Below, piece after piece: positions 27,694 through 36,476 of a stretch of DNA of 64,000 nucleotides (positions within the stretch are counted from its first letter, which is position 1; each line of letters opens with the position of its first letter). Made by a program: the position numbers and the translations under genes. Source of the DNA: CAVWDI01 sp046259385 (GTDB taxonomy: Bacteria; Chloroflexota; Anaerolineae; Anaerolineales; UBA4823); NCBI GenBank assembly GCA_046259385.1, contig JBJYWI010000157.1:1-64000 (forward strand), read 5' to 3'. The notes beneath the pieces are model-generated. The model was given only the letters and a program-made list of their open reading frames with translations. It did not search any database and was not told where the DNA came from.

Positions 27694-27748
27694 AACCGCC
27701 CGCAAACACAAAGTTATCGCTGGTAATTTTTGTAAGGGCGGTTTTTGT
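27694..27748 (+). promoter_or_regulatory. Extended hairpin with T-run in the leader of the kor-hdr-etf cluster
   Basis: AACCGCCC (27694-27701) pairs with GGGCGGTT (27736-27743), and inside it ACAAA pairs with TTTGT. The 3' arm runs into TTTTTGTTT. It ends about 27 bases before the first start codon (27775). It can be an upstream terminator, or an attenuator controlling the cluster. No other + strand gene ends just before it, which favours an attenuator; this is inference. Confidence 0.55.
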
Positions 27749-27774
27749 TTATTGGATATTGTCAGGGCGTTGTG

Positions 27775-28053
27775 ATGAGAGTTTTCGCTCGCAAACCGCT
27801 TGATTCTGATTCAGTCAGCCTGCCGCGCGGTCAGGTTTATCTCATCCCTGTTCGTTGTAAGGGTTGTGGTTTGTGCATCGAGTTTTGTCCTCAGGGAATT
27901 TTGCAGGAATCTATAAACACCAACCAGAAAGGATATCACTACCCGGAGGTGATAATCGGGGGAGAACAGGAATGTGTTAATTGTGAATTCTGTACTTTGA
28001 TTTGTCCCGAGTTCGCAATATTTACCCTTCCTGTAAGCGCAGGTGCGGGATGA
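27775..28053 (+). CDS. korD: 2-oxoacid:ferredoxin oxidoreductase, ferredoxin-type delta subunit
   Basis: 92 aa small iron-sulfur protein with two cluster motifs, CKGCGLCIEFCP and CVNCEFCTLICP, each fitting a [4Fe-4S] centre. In KorABCD-type enzymes this subunit carries electrons from the TPP subunit to external ferredoxin. ATG 27775 is chosen because the upstream in-frame codons look non-coding. Its TGA overlaps the ATG of the alpha subunit gene (ATGA at 28050-28053), a clear sign of translational coupling. Confidence 0.93.
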   Translation: MRVFARKPLDSDSVSLPRGQVYLIPVRCKGCGLCIEFCPQGILQESINTNQKGYHYPEVIIGGEQECVNCEFCTLICPEFAIFTLPVSAGAG

Positions 28054-29201
28054 GCCCCGCTAGAGTCCTGTCGGGGAATTATTTTATGAATGGCGACCAC
28101 GCTTGTGCGGAAGGCGCAATTGCAGCAGGATGTCGCTTTTTCGGAGGCTACCCCATAACGCCTTCAACAGAGATCGCGGAGAGATTAGCCCGGCGGATGC
28201 CGGAAGTAAACGGCGTATTTCTACAAATGGAGGACGAATTAGGAAGTATGGCTGCGATTCTCGGCGCTTCTGCAGCCGGTACCCGCTCAATGACGGCGAC
28301 TTCTGGCCCTGGTTTGAGTCTGATGCTCGAAAATCTAGGTTTGGGCGTGATGCTCGAATTGCCCTGCGTGCTGGTTGATGTCCAGCGGGGGTCACCATCA
28401 ACCGGTCTTCCAACAATGCCAGCTCAATCTGATGTGATGCAGGTAAGGTGGGGGTCTCATGGCGATTATCAGGTCCCAGCCTATGCGCCATGGTCCCCCC
28501 AGGAGATGTTCGAGTTGACAATTCTTGCTTTTAATGTGGCTGACCGTTTCCGGGTACCGGTATGCATGTTGGCAGATGAAGTAGTCGGTCACATGGTGGA
28601 AAGAGTTGTGATTCCACCCCAATGTGATCTTGAAATCTGGCCCAGAAAAAAACCACAGGTGTCACCTGATGGTTCATTTAATCCATTTGAGGTTGAGGAT
28701 GACGATCTCGTGCCGCCTATTGCCCATGCAGGGGATGGTTACCGGATACACTATACAGGTTTGACTCATGATGAGCATGGGTATCCTGATATGTCAGCCG
28801 ATACGCATCATGAACTTGTAACCCGTCTTGTAAAAAAGGTAAAAGTCAATGCCCCAAAAATAATCCGGACAGAGAATTACTTTCTTGATGATGCGCGGGT
28901 TATCGTAATCGCATACGGCTGCACCGCCCGTTCTGCTCGCAGCGCCGTCAGGCAAGCCAGGGATTTGGGGATCAAAGCTGGTCTGTTCAGGTTAATTTCT
29001 TTATGGCCATTTCCTGAAGAGCAAATACTATCTATTAATAGTCAGGTTGAATCATTTATTGTTGCAGAGATGAATCTCGGCCAGATTAGCCTTGAAGTCG
29101 AACGCATTACAAGAGCTCCGGTTGGGGGAGTTCACCATGCAGGTGGCGCGATGATTACACCGGAAAAGATTCTTGCAGCCATTATGGAGAAATCGAAATG
29201 A
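28050..29201 (+). CDS. korA: 2-oxoacid:ferredoxin oxidoreductase alpha subunit (KorA-type)
   Basis: 383 aa. It begins with the family hallmark GDHACAEGAIAAGCRFFGGYPITPSTEIAE, here read as two adjoining parts, followed by a MEDELGSMAAILGAS segment and the C-terminal transketolase-like domain. With korB it forms the catalytic core that oxidatively decarboxylates a 2-oxoacid such as 2-oxoglutarate, or works in reverse, with CoA and ferredoxin. ATG 28050 overlaps the korD stop, and the gene overlaps korB by 4 bases (29198-29201). The exact 2-oxoacid is not determined by sequence. Confidence 0.93.
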   Translation: MSPARVLSGNYFMNGDHACAEGAIAAGCRFFGGYPITPSTEIAERLARRMPEVNGVFLQMEDELGSMAAILGASAAGTRSMTATSGPGLSLMLENLGLGVMLELPCVLVDVQRGSPSTGLPTMPAQSDVMQVRWGSHGDYQVPAYAPWSPQEMFELTILAFNVADRFRVPVCMLADEVVGHMVERVVIPPQCDLEIWPRKKPQVSPDGSFNPFEVEDDDLVPPIAHAGDGYRIHYTGLTHDEHGYPDMSADTHHELVTRLVKKVKVNAPKIIRTENYFLDDARVIVIAYGCTARSARSAVRQARDLGIKAGLFRLISLWPFPEEQILSINSQVESFIVAEMNLGQISLEVERITRAPVGGVHHAGGAMITPEKILAAIMEKSK

Positions 29202-30028
29202 AGCCTGCAGTCACGGTCGATGCCCATCCGCTGGATAAGATTATCCGGGCAGATCGAATGCCGCATATCTGGTGCCCAGGATGCGGTATTGGGATTGTGA
29301 TGCGCATTTATGGTCAGGCGATCCTCGAATCAGGTGTAAAGCTGAACAATCATGTTGTTGTCTCGGGAATTGGCTGCAGCGGGAGGGTTGCAGGTTATAT
29401 GAATATCGATTCATATCACACCACCCATGGGCGAGCTATCCCGTTTGCCACCGGGCTGAAGCTTGCAAACCCCGGACTCCTGGTGACGGTTTTCAGCGGG
29501 GATGGTGATCTGGTTGCGATTGGAGGGAATCATCTTATCCACGCTGCCCGCAGAAATATAAGCATAAATGTGATTTGTGTAAATAATTTTAATTATGGTA
29601 TGACCGGCGGGCAGTCAGGACCGACTACACCCCAGGGGGCGCGCGCTACTACAGCACCTTATGGGAATCCGGAATTGCCATTCAACCTACCTTTCCTTTT
29701 AGTCGCCTCCGGAGCGAATTTCGTTTCCCGCTGGTCTAATCTGCACGTACGCCAGATTAAGCAGGATGTATTGTATGCCTTCTCTAAAAAAGGGTTCACT
29801 TTCATTGAGGTTCTATCTCCCTGTCCGATTGGATTCGGCCGGTCCAACAGCATCGACGATGGTTTGGAAGAGATGGAGCTCTACAAAGAAAGATGCATAT
29901 TATTCCGTCAGGGTGAAGTGAGCACCGATGAGCTTGATATAGATTTGCGAGAAGATAGGCCAATTTATGTTGGGCGTTTTATAGATAGAGACCGTGATGA
30001 ATATCAACCCGTCAGAAGCAGGAACTGA
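29198..30028 (+). CDS. korB: 2-oxoacid:ferredoxin oxidoreductase beta subunit (TPP-binding, KorB-type)
   Basis: 276 aa. The N-terminal WCPGCGIG motif is typical of the beta subunit. The thiamine diphosphate site is seen as SGDGDLVAIGGNHLIHA followed by VNNFNYGMTGGQ, the GDG...NN pattern. The reaction is transfer of electrons from the 2-oxoacid-TPP adduct to the iron-sulfur chain. It overlaps korA by 4 bases and is followed 36 bases later by the gamma subunit. Confidence 0.94.
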   Translation: MKPAVTVDAHPLDKIIRADRMPHIWCPGCGIGIVMRIYGQAILESGVKLNNHVVVSGIGCSGRVAGYMNIDSYHTTHGRAIPFATGLKLANPGLLVTVFSGDGDLVAIGGNHLIHAARRNISINVICVNNFNYGMTGGQSGPTTPQGARATTAPYGNPELPFNLPFLLVASGANFVSRWSNLHVRQIKQDVLYAFSKKGFTFIEVLSPCPIGFGRSNSIDDGLEEMELYKERCILFRQGEVSTDELDIDLREDRPIYVGRFIDRDRDEYQPVRSRN

Positions 30029-30064
30029 AACCAGCTGGTAATAACTTGCGAGTGAAAATATCGA

Positions 30065-30631
30065 ATGCGCACTGAAATTTGCATAACCGGGTTTGGGGGT
30101 CAGGGGATTGTCCTAGCTGGATATATCCTAGGAAAAGCGGCTGCATTATATAACGGAAAAGAGGCGGTTATGACCCAGGCACATGGGCCGGAGGCACGCG
30201 GCGGAGCCTCCAGTGCGAATGTGGTCATCTCAGACCTGACTGTGGATTACCCATTTGTGCAGAAACCTGATATCCTGATTGCTTTATCACAGGAAGCTTA
30301 CTTAAAGTTCCGCCCAAAAGCAAAAGAAGGCGCTCAGGTTTTTATTGATCAGGACCTTATTGACCCATTTGAATATGATTCGCCCTTGGTGATTCCAGCT
30401 ACTCGCATTGCAGAAGACTTGGGAAAACGGATTGTAGCGAACGTTGTAATGCTTGGTTTCTTCACTGCTGCTGCTGGGGTGGTGAGCAAGGAAGCGATGC
30501 TGAAATCCATTGAATCGACAGTTAAACCTAAAACCTTATCGTTGAATCTGGAAGCGTTCGAACGCGGTTTTATGCACACCGCCCAGGAAACCAACACTAG
30601 CGCTGAAATAGCAGTCCGGGAGTTTGATTGA
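30065..30631 (+). CDS. korC: 2-oxoacid:ferredoxin oxidoreductase gamma subunit (KorC-type)
   Basis: 188 aa. It starts with the gamma-subunit signature ITGFGGQGIVLAGYILGKAA and has THE-type AHGPEARGGASSANVV further on, as in other KorC/PorG proteins. It completes the four-subunit enzyme. No clear Shine-Dalgarno is seen before ATG 30065. The Hdr-like fusion gene follows after 29 bases on the same strand. Confidence 0.93.
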   Translation: MRTEICITGFGGQGIVLAGYILGKAAALYNGKEAVMTQAHGPEARGGASSANVVISDLTVDYPFVQKPDILIALSQEAYLKFRPKAKEGAQVFIDQDLIDPFEYDSPLVIPATRIAEDLGKRIVANVVMLGFFTAAAGVVSKEAMLKSIESTVKPKTLSLNLEAFERGFMHTAQETNTSAEIAVREFD

Positions 30632-30660
30632 ACTTGTTAACGTTTAAATGAGATTCGTAT

Positions 30661-33600
30661 ATGTCTGAGACTGTTCTGGTTATCGGAGGCGGAATAGCCG
30701 GGATCCAGGCTTCACTGGATCTGGCAGATGCAGGCGCAAGGGTGACGCTGGTGGAGAGGGAGGCGACAATCGGCGGGATGATGGCGGTATTGGATAAAAA
30801 TTTTCCCACTTTAGACTGTTCGATTTGCATTGAAGCCCCAAAGATGTCTCAGGTTGAACTGCATCCGAATATTGAAATTCTCTCTCTCTCCGAGGTTACC
30901 CGGGTGGAAGGGGAGGCGGGAGATTTTAGAGTGGAGATTGAACAATCTGCGCGCTACGTCACAGATGAATGTACTCGCTGCGGAGAGTGCACTGCCGTCT
31001 GTCCAGTCCCCTTGCCCAATGAATATGACTCGGGGATGGCAGTCCGAAAAGCAATATATACTCCAATACCTCAATCAACACCCGGAACCTATCTTGTCGA
31101 CATTGAAAGCTGCCTCAATCAGCCACCCAACTATTTTCCCTGCAATCATTGCGTCCAGGCTTGCCCTCCGGGTGCGATTGATTTCTTGATGCCGGCGAAA
31201 AGAGTATTAACGCGCAAGGTGGGCTCGATTATTATCGCGGCTGGATACAGCATGTTCAATCCGGTTGTTATGAAGGAATATGGGTACGGAGATCATCCGG
31301 ATATCCTGACTGCCATGGAGTTCGAAAGACTGGTAAATTCGGCTGGTCCGACCGGGGGCGAGATCCTCTGCCCTTCGGATGGCAGCCACCCTGAAAAAAT
31401 ACTCTTTGTTCTTTGCGTTGGGTCGCGCGACCACAGGTATTTCAGGTATTGTTCCAGATTCTGCTGTATGTATTCGATCAAGCATGCCTATCAAGCGATT
31501 GATCACGGCATAAAAGATGTGACAGTTCTATACATGGATGTGCGCGCATTTGGCAAAGGTTTTGATGGTTTCTGGGAACGGACCCGGGTCGAGGGTGCCA
31601 GGTATGTTCACGGGCGACCATCCAGAATCTTCCCAGGGGAAAATGGTTCGGTTTGTGTTATCTATGAAGACACAGCTGTATCCAAACGCTGCGAAGGTGA
31701 ATTCGATATGGTTGTCCTGGCAAATGCTGTAACTCCGCCGTTTGGTCTTACTGGGCTCGCGAGCGTTTTAGGTATTGAAATTGATTCAGATGGTTTCATT
31801 AGAGCTGATGAAATGCGGGGAGGGCTTGTGGTCACAAGCCGGTCGGGGATCTATGCGGCTGGGTGCGTTTCAGGTCCCAAAGATATCCCTGACAGTGTAT
31901 CTGAGGGAAGCGCAGCATCCGCCCTAGCGTTAATTCACTTAAAGACTAGGAACTGGCCGGAACCGCTCCAAGTGGAACCACTCACTGATATTGAGATACC
32001 CCGCATTGGTGTTTTTGTCTGCCACTGTGGAAGCAACATAGCCGGGGTTGTGGAAATAGACAAGGTAGTTGAATTTGCGAGAAGTCTGCCGGGAGTGGAA
32101 TTCGCCGGCGACCAGATGTTTTCCTGTGCGGGAAATACTCAGGGTGAAATCGAGGCAACTATAGCTGATTACAATCTCAACAGAGTGGTGATTGCTGCCT
32201 GTTCGCCCAAAACTCACGAATCGATTTTTAGGGGGGTTTTGCAAAGGGCTGGCTTAAATCCGTTTTTGCTTGAAATGACCAATATTCGAAACATGGATTC
32301 CTGGGTACATAAAGCCAATCCTGTTGCGGCGACATCGAAGGCGAAAGATATGGTTTCGATGGCGGTTGAAAAAGCGCGCAGATTGGTGCCGCTTGAAATA
32401 ACGCAGCTGCCCCTGAACCAGAGTGTTCTGGTGATTGGAGGTGGGATCGCTGGAATGTCTGCTGCCGCTGCACTCAACCAGATGGGACTGGATACCCATC
32501 TCGTGGAACGAGGCTGGCGCCTGGGAGGGATGCTTAATAATTTGGAGCGTTTATACCCATCCGAGATCAATCCAGAAAAATTGATCAAGGTTAAATCGCA
32601 GGAACTGCTGGACAGCGGTGTTCACATTTATATGGGTACCGAAGTGGAAGAGATTGGTGGGATAGTGGGAAACTATACTGCCAATCTAAGTAATGGTAAG
32701 GAGGTTAACACCGGGGCAGTAGTGATCGCAACCGGTGCTTCAACATACCGTCCTAAAGAATTCGGCTATCGAAACAGAAATCCACACCCAACAACCGACA
32801 GCACCGCCTTTATAAAAACTGATGTGGATTTAACTAGAGGAGATAGGAGCGCACCTCTTTGTCCGGAGGTGATCACAAATCTGGATCTTGAACGCATGCT
32901 TGGGAAAAGCCCGCCTGAAGCTGAGAGGATCACATTTATTGCATGTGTGGGATCGCGTCAGGGTGAAATGGGCTGTTCGCGCTATTGCTGCACTTCGATG
33001 ATTGGGCAGGCGCTGCGGTTGAGACTTATGGACAAAAAAGTGCGCATACTTTATAAGGAGATTCGCACTTACAGCCGGCAGGCTGAGGAACTTTACGAAA
33101 AGGCGATGCGGGCTGGCGTACAGTTCTTTCAATACAATCCCGATAAACCTCCTCAAGAAGCGCTAAAAATAGTCGATGCGGGTATTAAGTTTTATGATTA
33201 TTTACTCGGTTCCGACATCATTATTCCTACCGATCTCCTGGTGCTGGTGGTTGGTTTGATTCCTTCGGTTGACCGATTGTCCGAACAATTGAAGCTTGCC
33301 CGCAGCGAGGATGGGTTTTATATGGAATTGCATCCCAAGTTAGGCCCGGTGGAAACCGCTGTCCAGGGTGTTTTTCTGGCAGGTTCAGCCCAGGGAGCAA
33401 AAGATGTGCGCGAATCCATAGCAGGCGCGCTGGCATCAGCCGGCAAAGCTGGCGCCCTCCTGTCACGTGGTGTGATTGAAAAGGAACCGTTGACCGCCCG
33501 ATTAATTCCAGATCTGTGTGCAGGCTGCATGCGTTGTGTGAAAGTATGTCCATTCGGAGCGATTGAGCAGATCGGAAAACCTGGAAAAGATGGCAGTGTC

Positions 33601-34152
33601 AAAATCCTGGAAGCAGCCTGTATGGGGTGCGGAACCTGTGCTGCAGAATGTAATTTTGATGCGATCGAAATGCCTTATTTCACAAAAGATCAAATTATCG
33701 CTCAGATCGATGCCGCATTGCAGGAGCGCCCCCAAGAAAAGTGCTTGGTATTTACCTGCAACTGGTGCTCATATGCGGGCGCTGATTTAGCAGGAATTGA
33801 AAAACGCCAGTATCCGGAATCGGCACGTCTGATTCGCACAATGTGCTCTGCCCGAATTGAAGAAGATTTTGTTTCTCATGCGTTTGATAAAGGTGCTGGG
33901 GCTGTATTGATTACAGGCTGCCGCCTGACTGATACCGGATCCGATTGTCATTACAATTACGCTAATCGTTTGACCTTGAAGCGGTTCCAGCACTGGCAGC
34001 GAAAATTTTCCCGGAAAGGAATAGAACCTGAGAGGTTGCAACTGAGCTGGATATCGGCTGCGGAAGGGAAGGAATTCGCAGAAAAAATGTACGAAATGGA
34101 TTCCGTTGTATTGCAGTTTTCTAAATCGAAGCCAGTCATTGAAGGTGTTTAA
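30661..34152 (+). CDS. HdrA-HdrA-MvhD fusion: multi-cluster flavin/iron-sulfur electron-transfer hub
   Basis: 1163 aa. First FAD domain: GGGIAG at 9-14, the HdrA-type CSIC (53-56), and two ferredoxin motifs near 104 (CTRCGECTAVCP) and 161. An HdrA segment, IGVFVCHCGSNI, starts near 448. A second FAD domain begins near 588 (LVIGGGIAGMSAAAAL). Two more [4Fe-4S] motifs lie near 953 (CAGCMRCVKVCP) and 987 (CMGCGTCAAEC). The C-terminus from about 1025 is an MvhD-like domain (VFTCNWCSYAGADLAG). HdrA carries out flavin-based electron bifurcation in methanogens, and MvhD passes electrons between HdrA and a partner. This protein is about twice the length of ordinary HdrA. It lies between korC and an HdrC/HdrB-like gene. 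Confidence 0.92.
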   Translation: MSETVLVIGGGIAGIQASLDLADAGARVTLVEREATIGGMMAVLDKNFPTLDCSICIEAPKMSQVELHPNIEILSLSEVTRVEGEAGDFRVEIEQSARYVTDECTRCGECTAVCPVPLPNEYDSGMAVRKAIYTPIPQSTPGTYLVDIESCLNQPPNYFPCNHCVQACPPGAIDFLMPAKRVLTRKVGSIIIAAGYSMFNPVVMKEYGYGDHPDILTAMEFERLVNSAGPTGGEILCPSDGSHPEKILFVLCVGSRDHRYFRYCSRFCCMYSIKHAYQAIDHGIKDVTVLYMDVRAFGKGFDGFWERTRVEGARYVHGRPSRIFPGENGSVCVIYEDTAVSKRCEGEFDMVVLANAVTPPFGLTGLASVLGIEIDSDGFIRADEMRGGLVVTSRSGIYAAGCVSGPKDIPDSVSEGSAASALALIHLKTRNWPEPLQVEPLTDIEIPRIGVFVCHCGSNIAGVVEIDKVVEFARSLPGVEFAGDQMFSCAGNTQGEIEATIADYNLNRVVIAACSPKTHESIFRGVLQRAGLNPFLLEMTNIRNMDSWVHKANPVAATSKAKDMVSMAVEKARRLVPLEITQLPLNQSVLVIGGGIAGMSAAAALNQMGLDTHLVERGWRLGGMLNNLERLYPSEINPEKLIKVKSQELLDSGVHIYMGTEVEEIGGIVGNYTANLSNGKEVNTGAVVIATGASTYRPKEFGYRNRNPHPTTDSTAFIKTDVDLTRGDRSAPLCPEVITNLDLERMLGKSPPEAERITFIACVGSRQGEMGCSRYCCTSMIGQALRLRLMDKKVRILYKEIRTYSRQAEELYEKAMRAGVQFFQYNPDKPPQEALKIVDAGIKFYDYLLGSDIIIPTDLLVLVVGLIPSVDRLSEQLKLARSEDGFYMELHPKLGPVETAVQGVFLAGSAQGAKDVRESIAGALASAGKAGALLSRGVIEKEPLTARLIPDLCAGCMRCVKVCPFGAIEQIGKPGKDGSVKILEAACMGCGTCAAECNFDAIEMPYFTKDQIIAQIDAALQERPQEKCLVFTCNWCSYAGADLAGIEKRQYPESARLIRTMCSARIEEDFVSHAFDKGAGAVLITGCRLTDTGSDCHYNYANRLTLKRFQHWQRKFSRKGIEPERLQLSWISAAEGKEFAEKMYEMDSVVLQFSKSKPVIEGV

Positions 34153-34182
34153 TTTTAGGGATTGAAAAAAAGGCTACCACGT

Positions 34183-35427
34183 ATGCAAAAAAGCTTGGAG
34201 ATGATGGATCAAAGCGGCAGCAATTCCTACCTTATTGATGAAGCGCTGTGGGAGAAGATTAATGAACGCGCATCCGGGTCAGCAAATCTTTGCTTTCAAT
34301 GCGGGGAATGCACTGCTGTATGTCCCTGGGGGATTGTAAAAGAAGGGTCGCTAAAGGTGCGTTCAATATTAAGGGGGGCTCAATTAGGGGTTGAAGATTG
34401 GGATAAAGAAATCTGGTTGTGCACGAATTGTATCCAATGTCAATCTTATTGTCCCAGGGGCGTCCAGATCGGGGATATATTCCAGGCTTTACGTTCATTG
34501 AGTTGGGAAAACCGAGAGGTAGAACCCGGGCTACCCAGCATGCTCTGGTCAATTTACTGGAATGACAATCCCTGGTCGCAACCCCCGTCGGAGAGATTTA
34601 ATTGGGCCAGAGGGGCAAATATCCCTGAGTTCGACTGCCAGGAGCACGAGTTCCTGCTCTATATCGGCTGCACCTCGGCATTTGACAATCGCCTGCAGAA
34701 AGTTGCCCAGGCTCTGGCGAGGGTGCTTACTGCTTTTGGGGTCAGTTTCGGCTGCCTCGGAGTTAACGAACCCTGCTGCGGAGAGTCAATAAAGAGCGTT
34801 GGGCACAATCCGTATTTCCGCGAAACAGCAGAATCGACTGCACGGATTTTTACTAGCGCGGGTGTCCGGAAATTGATGACGCTATCTCCTCATTGCTATG
34901 ATGTGTTCAAAAACCATTACAGGACTGTTCTTCAAGAGGAATCATTCGAGGTGTTTCACTATACACAAGTCTTGGCGGAATTATTGGAAAATGGAAAGGT
35001 AAGTATTCCCGCAGGGTTTATTGACCGGGCTCTCGAAAATAATTACAGTTGGATTGATCCAGATGGAGTCACCATAACTTTCCAGGACCCGTGTTATTTG
35101 GGCAGGAGAAATAATGAATTCCAAGCGCCGCGCACTCTGATATTAGGCATACCGGGTATAAATCTTATAGAGATGGAAAACCACATGCAGGATGGGTTGT
35201 GCTGCGGCGGGGGCGGCGGGCGGATGTGGTTGGAGACGCCCAGCGGTGAGCGATTTTCTGACATAAGGATTAAGCAGGCGTTAGAAACCGGCGCCTCGAT
35301 ACTGGCTACCGCTTGTCCCTTTTGTCTGGTTTGTCTGGAGGACAGCTTGAATGCCCTGGGGAAGAAAAACTTGTTTGTGCTGGATATTGCTGAAATTGTA
35401 GATATGGCGATCGGTCAATCAGGATAA
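34183..35427 (+). CDS. HdrC/HdrB-like iron-sulfur protein (two 4Fe-4S motifs plus two CCG domains)
   Basis: About 414 aa. The N-terminal part has CFQCGECTAVCP and CTNCIQCQSYCP ([4Fe-4S], HdrC-like). The rest has two cysteine-rich CCG segments: PCCGESIKSVGH and, near the end, DPCYLG with GLCCGGGGGRMW (HdrB-like). HdrB CCG motifs bind the noncubane clusters that reduce disulfides; here the electron acceptor is unknown. ATG 34183 is chosen with AAAAGG about 9 bases upstream; a TTG at 34162 is an alternative with poor spacing. No membrane segment is seen, so the complex should be soluble. It is followed 28 bases later by etfA. Confidence 0.9.
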   Translation: MQKSLEMMDQSGSNSYLIDEALWEKINERASGSANLCFQCGECTAVCPWGIVKEGSLKVRSILRGAQLGVEDWDKEIWLCTNCIQCQSYCPRGVQIGDIFQALRSLSWENREVEPGLPSMLWSIYWNDNPWSQPPSERFNWARGANIPEFDCQEHEFLLYIGCTSAFDNRLQKVAQALARVLTAFGVSFGCLGVNEPCCGESIKSVGHNPYFRETAESTARIFTSAGVRKLMTLSPHCYDVFKNHYRTVLQEESFEVFHYTQVLAELLENGKVSIPAGFIDRALENNYSWIDPDGVTITFQDPCYLGRRNNEFQAPRTLILGIPGINLIEMENHMQDGLCCGGGGGRMWLETPSGERFSDIRIKQALETGASILATACPFCLVCLEDSLNALGKKNLFVLDIAEIVDMAIGQSG

Positions 35428-35455
35428 ATCAAAAGGACTATTAAACCAAAGGAAG

Positions 35456-36475
35456 ATGACTCTATCCCTCTATGATGCTCGCAGCGCTGCTGATTCTATC
35501 TGGGTATTTTTAGAGCAGGATCGGAATAGCCTAACAGAGATTTCGCTTGAACTGTTGGCAAAAGGGCGGCAGCTTGCAGACCAGGTCGGTTGGAAATTGG
35601 GGGGATTAATTCTGGGCATACGGAACAGTGAATTATGCAGCGAGGCGGTTGCGCACGGCGCAGACGAAGTCTGGTCTGCTGAACACGAATTGCTGGAAAA
35701 TTTTACAATCGACGCATTTTCCACCATCACGTTTGAGATGATTATGGAGGGAAAACCGGGTGTTCTTCTTTTTGGCGCCACACCTGATGGGAGGGACCTG
35801 GCTGGTCGTTTAGCTGTACGGCTTCGAACAGGTCTGAACGCAGATTGCACTGGTCTCAGGTTGCGCCCTGGAACTGGAGAACTGATATGTGACGTATCTG
35901 GTTTTGGTGGAGGTGTACTGGCTTTAATTGAGATGGGAGACCACAGACCCCAGATAGCGACAATCAGACCAGGTGTTTTTTCGAAGACCCAACCTGATTG
36001 GAAGCGGTTAGGCGAGTTGATTAAGTTCCCTGTATTGTTAAAAGCAGAAGATATCCAGACCCGGATAGTCAAAAAAGTATCTGGTGAAGGAGTGGACCTC
36101 ACACAGGTTTCCCTTATCATTGCTGGGGGCCGCGGCATGGGGGGCGATTTTGGGGCTCTCCAAAAGCTGGCTGATATTCTTGGAGGAGAGGTTGGCGCGA
36201 CTAGGCCGCCTGTGGATGATGGTTATATCGAACGTGAAAGGCAAATCGGTCAGACAGGTGTTGTATGCAGCCCCAAAATAGCACTTTGTTGTGGGATCAG
36301 CGGCGCGTTTCATTTTATTGTTGGGGTCGAAAAAGCCGATATTGTTATAGCAATTAATTCGGATCCTTCTGCGCCTATTTTTGAGCATGCTGATTACTGT
36401 GTTGTTGGAGACGTGCACACCATCCTGCCTCTGATAAAGGAGGCTCTCCAAACGCGCCTGGCGGAGGAAATATAA
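35456..36475 (+). CDS. etfA: Electron transfer flavoprotein alpha subunit
   Basis: 339 aa. The C-terminal FAD domain is clear: GGRGMGGDFGALQKLAD, then ATRPPVDDGY, QIGQTGVVCSPKI, CGISGAFHFIVGVEKAD and IAINSDPSAPIFEHADYCVVGD, all in standard EtfA order. The N-terminal domain is normal for EtfA and lacks the extra ferredoxin domain found in some clostridial proteins. Electrons should pass between this flavin and a dehydrogenase or the adjacent Hdr proteins. ATG 35456 is preceded by AAAGGAAG. etfB starts 1 base after its stop. Confidence 0.95.
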   Translation: MTLSLYDARSAADSIWVFLEQDRNSLTEISLELLAKGRQLADQVGWKLGGLILGIRNSELCSEAVAHGADEVWSAEHELLENFTIDAFSTITFEMIMEGKPGVLLFGATPDGRDLAGRLAVRLRTGLNADCTGLRLRPGTGELICDVSGFGGGVLALIEMGDHRPQIATIRPGVFSKTQPDWKRLGELIKFPVLLKAEDIQTRIVKKVSGEGVDLTQVSLIIAGGRGMGGDFGALQKLADILGGEVGATRPPVDDGYIERERQIGQTGVVCSPKIALCCGISGAFHFIVGVEKADIVIAINSDPSAPIFEHADYCVVGDVHTILPLIKEALQTRLAEEI

Positions 36476-36476
36476 A

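Noticed and set aside
33227..33735. Several minus-strand frames inside the HdrA fusion
   Set aside because: They are shadows of a gene with clear cofactor motifs on the plus strand.
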